Below, piece by piece: positions 14,801 to 23,800 of a stretch of 64,000 bases of DNA (within the stretch, counting starts at the first letter, position 1; each line of letters begins with the position of its first letter). The translations under genes were made by a program, and so were the position numbers. The notes beneath the pieces were generated by a model. The model ran no database searches and had not been told where the DNA came from. It saw only the letters and a program-made list of their open reading frames with translations. Source of the stretch: Hofstenia miamia (Eukaryota; Xenacoelomorpha; Acoela); NCBI GenBank assembly GCA_004352715.1, contig SCFE01000009.1, forward strand, positions 2,624,495-2,688,494, written 5' to 3'.

Positions 14801-17800
14801 TAATAGCTAGAATCTATATATGAGTGTTTGAATTCATGACTTTATATATTTTAAAATTATCTATTCAGCATTTCTATATATAAAAATTACCTGAAGGCTG
14901 CGAAGGCCTGTACTGATTGTAATCAGGTTGACGGGCATGTGGTCCTCCAACTGGCTGGTAAGGGGGATTTTGTACTGCTGAGGGTGGTCGATAACCCATT
15001 TGTTGAGGGGCATCCACTGGTCTAAATGATGGTGTATTCCCACTAAATAAAAAAGTTATGCTCACTGAAATTCTAGGAGTAGAACATTCTTGATTCAAAT
15101 ATTATTAGTTTGGAAAATGAATACTAGACGTTAAATTGGATCTTAGATACAATAATATAGAGAAACGCAACAAACGTTTTAGAACACCTATTGAGGTAAA
15201 AAATGGAGAAAAATAACTTGCAAATTAAAGCGACTCAAGGCACAGCCAGGTTATAACAGAACTAAAATGCCCCTCGTAAAATAACTCAATATGTTATTTC
15301 ATTGAAGGAACGCAGCCATATGGCATATATTCAATATACAAGGTTTCCTACTAGAAGTTATTTAATCCCGGGAAATTAGCATATAATGCGAATTTTAATA
15401 ATTTAAATTCAGTACTTATAATGCAAAACAATTCATTGCATGAGATGTAATTGTTTATGAAAACAGGAAAACTTACGATGGACGCTGAGGAATCGCAGTA
15501 CTTAAAGCAGGCGCAGGTCGAGCGTAGGGAGCCCGTTCAGCCCCGCCATCTAAACCGCAAAGATAGGAAGGTTGTTAAAACAGTAGTTAGTGTGACAACA
15601 GTTAGAATTAGTTAGCCACTACCTTGCGATTAATACATGCGATGACACCGGAGAATGTGGACTGACAATAATGGTTTTCGTGGAAACACTCCTTGATGGC
15701 ATTGTTATCTTACATGCAGGAACATAACGTATGTACAATATATGTCTAAGCAGTACATTTTACATTGAAAGGTCCACTTATGTATGAAACAAGAGTAACC
15801 TTGTGCGTATACTATAGCATGGCATGTCTTTAATATATTATTTGTTTATGTATTAGTAAAATTTTCCTGGACGAATTTGAAAAAAGCAATACGTAATTGG
15901 GCCAATTGCTAAAGCTACGGATTTTATATCTGCATAACAGTAAAGAGGCTGCCTTAGACTTCCAATTTGCTGATTTGAAAAAATGACAAAATATTTGTAC
16001 AGCATAAGAGTGCAAATTGTTCAAAATTGAGATTGTAATTTGAAATGTCTATATTAAAATACTTTCAATACTTTTTTAATATTCAAGTGTAAAAGTCTTC
16101 ATGCATCAACTAAGATTTCAAATATTTTTGTATAAAACTNTGTACAGCATAAGAGTGCAAATTGTTCAAAATTGAGATTGTAATTTGAAACAACATTAAT
16201 GAAATGTCTATATTAAAATACATTCAATACTTTTTTAATATTCAAGTGTAAAAGTCTTCATGCATCAACTAAGATTTCAAATATTTTTGTATAAAACTGA
16301 TTACAAAATTTAATTCCACAGCATTAATCTGGGTTCTTGGTGGTGTTATCACGTGCTAATTTATTGAGTGCAAGGTGTATTTAAGAAACACGAGGCTCAC
16401 CCTGATAAAATGTCAGTAATTCAATACTAAGTGCTATAAATATATCGTAAATCATTAAGCACCTGGGTTAAAAATGATATATGATTAAAATTGGGCAGCA
16501 ATTGACGAATTGAAGAGCTACAGTGAACAGCTAAAATTATGTACATTGTACATTTTATAAACAATAATTAGTATTTGATAATGTGGGTTCGACGATGTTT
16601 ATTACAGTTCAGTCAAATTTCAATTAAGGTTATACGCCACTGAATATTTTGCGTATTTTCTTAATATAGGACGGTTTTTGTTTAAGTGCTTTTAGTCTAC
16701 TTAGGACACGTAGAATCCGATTTTAAAATCATTTACCCTCTAAGATGGTGATATTTGGTGTTTTCAGGCTCGCTGCTAGAATGCCCCTAGAAAGAACTTT
16801 GACATCTGTCACTTTTGCTCCAACTTACCTTGTAAATTATATATACATATACATATACATATATATATATGAAATGCTACATAAATGCATTTTAAAATTG
16901 AATCCACTATTTGACGCGTCTCGATCTTTTATTGATCATCGTCAGAATATTTTCCCAGAAAATTTTTTTTACAAAACTATAAACTACACTTTATAATTAA
17001 CTAAAATAATTGTATATGATAAGATTTAAAATAGATGTAATCTTTGAAATGTATTCATTTGCTTGTTTAGTATGTTGGTCCGTTCTAATTTCTTTAAGTA
17101 TAATGCTTCTCCTATTTTTGTATTGTTAGTTTTTATAATGATGTTAAAATTGTCTTTTTTAATTTCATGATGGTGTTGAAATATTTCAGTATTTAAATGT
17201 CCATTAATATGCTCTTTTATACGTTTCCCGAAATGGCGGCTTGTTTCTCCAATGTACAATTTGTTACAATTGTCACATTGATATTTATAAACTATTGAAG
17301 AAACTAAGGCTTCGGGAATGTTGTCTTTGTTCTGAAAAAGATGTTCAGTTTTCAAAGTANNNNNNNNNNNNNNNNNNNNNNNNTTAATTTCATGATGGTG
17401 TTGAAATATTTCAGTATTTAAATGTCCATTAATATGCTCTTTTATACGTTTCCCGAAATGGCGGCTTGTTTCTCCAATGTACAATTTGTTACAATTGTCA
17501 CATTGATATTTATAAACTATTGAAGAAACTAAGGCTTCGGGAATGTTGTCTTTGTTCTGAAAAAGATGTTCAGTTTTCAAAGTAGTAAAAACTGGAATAA
17601 GTCTTGATCTTATGAGCTTTTTATTGATATTTACTAAGTTATTTGACAATTTCTTAATGTTGTTTTCTATATATGGAAGTTTCAAATATATTTTTTGCTT
17701 CTCTTGATATTGTAATAATTGAGTTGTTAACTTTGTTTCATTATCTTGTTGAAAAATATGTTTAGTGATAATTTTTTTAATTAATTTATGCGGATAACAT

Positions 17801-20800
17801 TTGTTTTCAAAAACTGTGTACAATGTGTCAAGTGCTGATGTTAGAACTTTATGCAATATCATCTGATTACAATTACATGTCTTTGAACGGACCAACATAC
17901 TGAACAAGCAAATGAATACATTTCAAAGATTACATCTATTTTAAATCTTAACATATACAATTATTTTAGTTAATTATAAAGTTTAGTTTATAGGTTTGTA
18001 AAAAAATGTTTTGGAAAATATTCTGGCGATGATCAATAAAAGATCGAAACGCGTCAAATAGTGGATTCAATTTTAATATATATATATATTCATATATTTA
18101 TAGCAAATTAGCATAATTTATGCATGAAATTGCATGAAACCAAACAACAATCCCAGTGTTACACTAAAATCACTTTCCCGCTTCATAAGGCCAAGTATCT
18201 GTGTGAAAAAATTATATATAATATGCTACATAATATATGACTAAATTATATAGATTTTGTTTTATAACAATGCCATCAAAAACCGTTCGCCAGATGGTAT
18301 ACTGATGCCAAGGGTTGGATAATATTGAAATGATCTGTCGGAAGTATTCTGAAAGGCGGATGGACTAAGAGGATTTGAATTGACAGAAGGATGTGCTTCA
18401 CAGATCTTGGTTACACGGGATTGGAAAACAAACGTCTGCTGCGGGCATTGTTCCGGTGGATGCACTGCATCGTCTTCTATATTATGAATTAGACATGCAA
18501 ATGGATAAGCAATTAGTTGATTAGGAATTATAACTTTTTAAAATAAATGCGGTGAACTCAAAACTAATATGTACTTTATATATATTAAACAAACTCAAAA
18601 TTAAATTGCAAAAAAATGTTGATTCTATGCAAATAAATAATTAAAGTAAATTTCCTAAACCTTCTATTTAATTTCGTAATCTAAGTAATTTTTTTAATGT
18701 TTTATGGTCTCAGCGAGCCCAAGACAACGAAATGCATTTGAAATCGTGCGTAGTCATTTAGTGAGGGAATTTGTCCGCAGTTCGAAGCAAATTTGTTTAA
18801 TTTCTAAACGGTTAGAGTTAGATATTCAATGCTACAAATGTCAGTCAATATATAAAATTTACTAAGTGGTAATACTGCTTCGTTTCAAAACTACAGAAAG
18901 TAAAACGAAGGGAAACTGTTGAATAACAATAATTTTAAGACAATTTGATATTTACGAATTAGGAAATAAGCATAAGGTGTGCCGTTAATTTGATAACAAA
19001 TCTTGAGATTTACCACTTTGTTGCGGTGATGAATCAAGACTTTGTTGTAACATTCTAAAAGATCTAGATTGCGCAGCATGACTCCCCGGAAACTGATTAA
19101 TTGGAGGTGAATCCAGGGGCTGAGGAGGATGATATTCCTTATCCTGATCATAAATTGCGCGATAAGTGGCCGATTGTCTAATGTCCTGCTGACCAGAGTT
19201 CCCACTTGGTTGTGGTGGAGCTGCTGTTTGCCTAAAATAATATTAAGTACATTTAAAATAGTGTTGAGATAGTAAGTAGACTTCAATATATAGCAAAATA
19301 CTAACATTAACTTCTTTAAGTGAAATTTATGGAAAAAATGTCCTTTTGCAGAAAATGCGCAAAATGTTTATCATTTACACTTGATGTAAATAATGAATGG
19401 AATTTGGGGCCTAGTGAAGTGGGCTTTTAACAGACCTCGAGTAGACACATTTTCATATGCAAGATAGTCGGAGACGAAAATGTAGTAATAAGAAACAGAA
19501 TAAGTATTAGTACCAAAGACAGGAACAAGAATGAGTAAACTTATTCGTTACAGCTATATTTAGACTGGCATCAATGTTTTTAGAGAAGACCCGTATTGTT
19601 TCAACATTGATAAACGTAAGTAGAGATCGTACAGGGTGTTCGCGCATTTCAATTTATCAATTTCCAGGTAGTTAAAGCAGTCCCAGGCTGAATTCAGAGC
19701 AATTTCCAGGAAGTAATATGGTGTCCACACACTTTAAATTCTAAATTTCCAAACAGTTTCAGACTGAAATTAACGCAAATTACCACCAATTGGAATACAT
19801 TTGTTTATCAAACAGATGCAAATATGTAATACATAAACAGTTTTCCTTATTTAAATTAAATGAATAACCCCTTTCAGCATACTAGAATATACATGTTTTG
19901 GATTTTGCAGGTTATATCCACGTGCCATTTTGTTCAGTTGATGTCAAAAATATATGAGGTATGCACAATTGCACAATAAACTGCTACTCGGTTTCTATGA
20001 TTTCGATGTATTTGAATTCCTAAAATTCTCTCCCGCTATTAGTGGCTCACGATCCTCATGGTTTTCTTTTATATCGCATTCACAAAGCTACCTGTGCCAA
20101 TAACCTTTTCTATTGTGTAATTCCACCAGCTAATTTCTAATTTCTAATCTTGAAATCAATTTGTGGTCGCCTGCTAGTTTTTTCAAACAACGCATCCTCC
20201 TGTTTCTTCTGTCTGCTATAACTGAATTCGGCTATTTATCTAAATGCAACTCATTTCCTTTCTTTAATTGCTCCTCTTCGCATCTGGTTTTCACTGTTTT
20301 TCGTTTGTTTGTAAATATGTTTTTTACTTTTGTATACACCATTTATTATTGCAATAATTGATAGAATCATATCTACTATAGATAATGTGTGCAGTCGAAG
20401 GGTAAAAAATAAAATTGATGTGAGCAATTTTCCTTTTCTCATATGTTTTAAAAAAGAGCACGCTTTCACTAGTTATAGTTTCTAAAAATATATAAGAAAA
20501 GGTTAAAAGAATTTTATTTGCACGTTTCTTTACGAACACGTCACTAACATTCATAGGTTATTAAACGTAAAAAACTAATTTTAGACATCATGAAAACATA
20601 AATAAGTAAAATAGAATGCGGCTAAATATTATGAACATTATAGATCTTAAACTGTTATGAAGAAAATAAGTTGAAAATGAAAAGGTTACCCTCCTGGTAG
20701 TCCAACAAACTGAACATCAGTCACAAGTCCTTGTGTTTGTCCTTTGAAAGTTTCATAAATATTTCCTGGTGAATACAAGTTTGCAGGAGAGTTGTATTGC

Positions 20801-23800
20801 AAATGTGCAACTGTTGCAGTATTTGAAGGTGTTCCTTGAAGAACAGGATTTCCTTGACGAGAGAACGAACTGTTTCTAAGCATTAATAGGCCTTAATAAA
20901 TGTGCACAAATGAATGATAGAAATTGGCAATGTACTTAAAGAATAGTATATAGAAACAAGTGATGTAAGTATTAATTCGAAATATAATTTATTACCTCAT
21001 AAGTGTTAAATTCAGCTGCCCACCAGCTCCTGCTGCCTTTATTGAATTCTGTGCATCTAAATGACTCATATTTGTGGCATCCTTTCCATCAATATTAACA
21101 ACAATATCCCCAGCCGACATTCCCGATTCACTTGCTTTACTTCCTGGCGTGACCTACAAAGAGAGTAACTTAACATCAACCAAAGAAAACAGAGTACATG
21201 TAATGCTAATTTGTCAATATATGCATGGAAGTTACCCATATTCAAATGTGAAATAAGTAATTAACATGTTATTAAGCAGAAGTGATTGAAACAACTATAT
21301 GAGTAAATAAATTCACCCACTGTTCACATTTGAATGTGCATATATGGGTAAGTGAAACCAGGGACGGATTTAGGGGGTGGGCAGGGGTAGCGCCTCCTGG
21401 CTGTGATAAAGGGATGCGCAAGTTATAATTTAAAAATGATATGCTTATGCGCATATTGCCAATTTTGAATCCAATATAAAATTAAAAGGTGGCTCATGAA
21501 TGTTAAATACTGCTGTTAATCAACTCATCTTCTAATGCAGTACTCCATTATTATTTAAGTAATCTATGTTAAACTTAAATTTATATCAAATCGCCCACCC
21601 GCTTGAAAATTTCTAGATCCATCCCCGAGTGCAGCACCAGAAAAATATTGATTATTCATAACATCTAGGATATGATCATGATTTAAACACATCCAATAAG
21701 TAGGATAGAATTTGAAACTTAGTGCGCGAAGTATTTTGCAAGTGTTCGAACAAGTAGGCTGTGTTTTAAACAATGAACCATGAAAAAGCGCAATACTTTT
21801 TTTGGCAATAAATCAAATGTCATTGCAATCATTTGTTTAAATTTAAAGTGCTTGAATGATTTGTTCCAGTAGGTGGAGAGGGTTCATTAAATTTAAAATG
21901 TTATCAGATTACTATTTGCCACCAAGTAAATATACTTTTTATAAAGGTGGTATCATATTAGAAGAAAACAAATAAATTAGTGAAGAAGAATGCCTCCATC
22001 TTGATGATTGAAAATAAAATTGTAGAATATTAGGCACTGGCTATAAAATGAGGTTCAGATAAGCATAATGATACTAAAAATTGCAAAGCAATTACAAATT
22101 GAAAGGTTCTCTGAGTAACACAGTGTAAATATTCACTAAAAAGAGATGTTGAAGCAGTCACTAGAATAATTTGAAAAAATATACTAGATATATTTACTGA
22201 ATATCCAACACCTTATTTCAAAAAAACTAGTGATGCATCATGCATATGGTAGGCAAGCAAATTATTACGAAAATCATATGTATAGAGGGAAAGCTTGACT
22301 TGAGCATTCAAAATTGCATAATTATTATGGAAGACACTCATTCTCACTGGAGAAATTCCATGAATTTCTTTCAGCATGTAAGGAATGTGAAAAATTTTTA
22401 TTGTGAACGTATATTTCCTTTCAAAATTCCCTGAGTTTACACACTGTGAGAAGGATGTATTCGCAACCTTCAAAACATGTATATACAAATTCACGTGTGT
22501 AATAGATGATGGGGATTACGTTTTCAAGCCTTTAATATAAAGAAGTTAATTAATTCAATATCTTTGAAAAATTAAATAGCAAAACGGTTTAACTCCTGTT
22601 TACAACTTACGATTAGATGAGCAGTCTCCATTGGTGAACAAATACAATAATATATAGCTATAATGGCCATAATTGCACTACCGGAAAAAATAGAACTTAA
22701 GTTTTGGATGAATTCAAAATATTGAAATATATTAAGTTCATCGATTTGCTAAAATACGTAAGTTACCCTAGTCCTGTATACCTCAGATATAAACAAGGTG
22801 GAGCCAAAATAGTAGTAAATGTAGGTTTTGTTTAACCCTCGACAGGTAACATGATGTCTATTAGACTCCAGAGCAAATTCAATTCATTGTTACATTTGAA
22901 TTACTCAACTAAAACTTATGGGAGTTACATGTATTCTAAGATGCTAATAATTAATGTATTGCATTTTATTGCATCTATGATAATGGTATTTATTAGTAAA
23001 TTAATTTTCAGTTAACCTTTGTAATGTTATTAATATTAAAAATTCCTCCGTTTGAGAATTTCTAGAAAAACAAAATTAATAAAAAATAATATATACGAAA
23101 TGATTGATGAAATGAGTGAAGTTGATGATTCAACACTTAATCCTTAATATCATCAATGAAATTCAGTAATGTGTAGATGAGTCAGATTGTAATGAAAGCT
23201 AAACATCTAATAAAAAATGGATATGCTTGAATCACTATGCCTTTTATCTGTCACACATATAACATAAGAATCTTATCCAGCAAGCTCTTACCTTGACAGT
23301 TGAAAAAAAGAAATAAATGCTTATTGCAATAAAACAAAATTAGGGGCTTGCAATCATGGTCAAAAGCAATTGCAATTGTTAGAAAAGCATATTACTGACC
23401 AATGACACATTTTACGGTATATTAGAATATATGGTGAATATACGATGAATAGCTTCTAATATGAAAGACAAGAATATTGAGTTCATGAGAAATGCTTCTA
23501 GTGCCGTTTTGAACAATATGCTCAGAAAATGTTGCAGACAACAGAAACATTAACAAGTTTGACAGCTGTAAAATGAAACCTAAACATATAGGCTACGACA
23601 CAGTGTGATTACGTGTACTAGATGTACCAAATGACTCCAAAAGTAGTAGAATCAATTAAACTGTCTTCCTATTTTTCATTATTTTGAAATTTTATCAAAA
23701 AGAATTAAAATGATTTTACCAGTTATATCAAATTTCAGTCTAATAGGCTCCATGGTATTAAATAAAGGAAAAGGGTGCTCATACTATTTGTTGCGGATTA

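Larger units (their letters stand above)
16892..18076 (-). mobile_element. Penelope-like retroelement, 5' truncated and inverted
   Basis: A minus-strand GIY-YIG endonuclease frame lies between two inverted arms, 16892-17085 and 17885-18076 (about 193 bp each, few differences). Each arm carries a hammerhead-like motif. Penelope elements combine reverse transcriptase with a C-terminal GIY-YIG nuclease and often carry hammerhead motifs in their terminal repeats. The arm in the ORF's own orientation is the 3' one; the upstream arm is reversed, as after a 5' inversion on insertion. Both outer edges abut (TA)n tracts, consistent with insertion into TA repeats. Lies in ZASP-like intron 4. Confidence 0.75.

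Noticed and set aside
19631-19790. CAGGGTGTTCGCGC and GGTGTCCACACAC segments resembling hAT ends
   Set aside because: The two segments are in the same orientation and no target duplication or second terminus was found.
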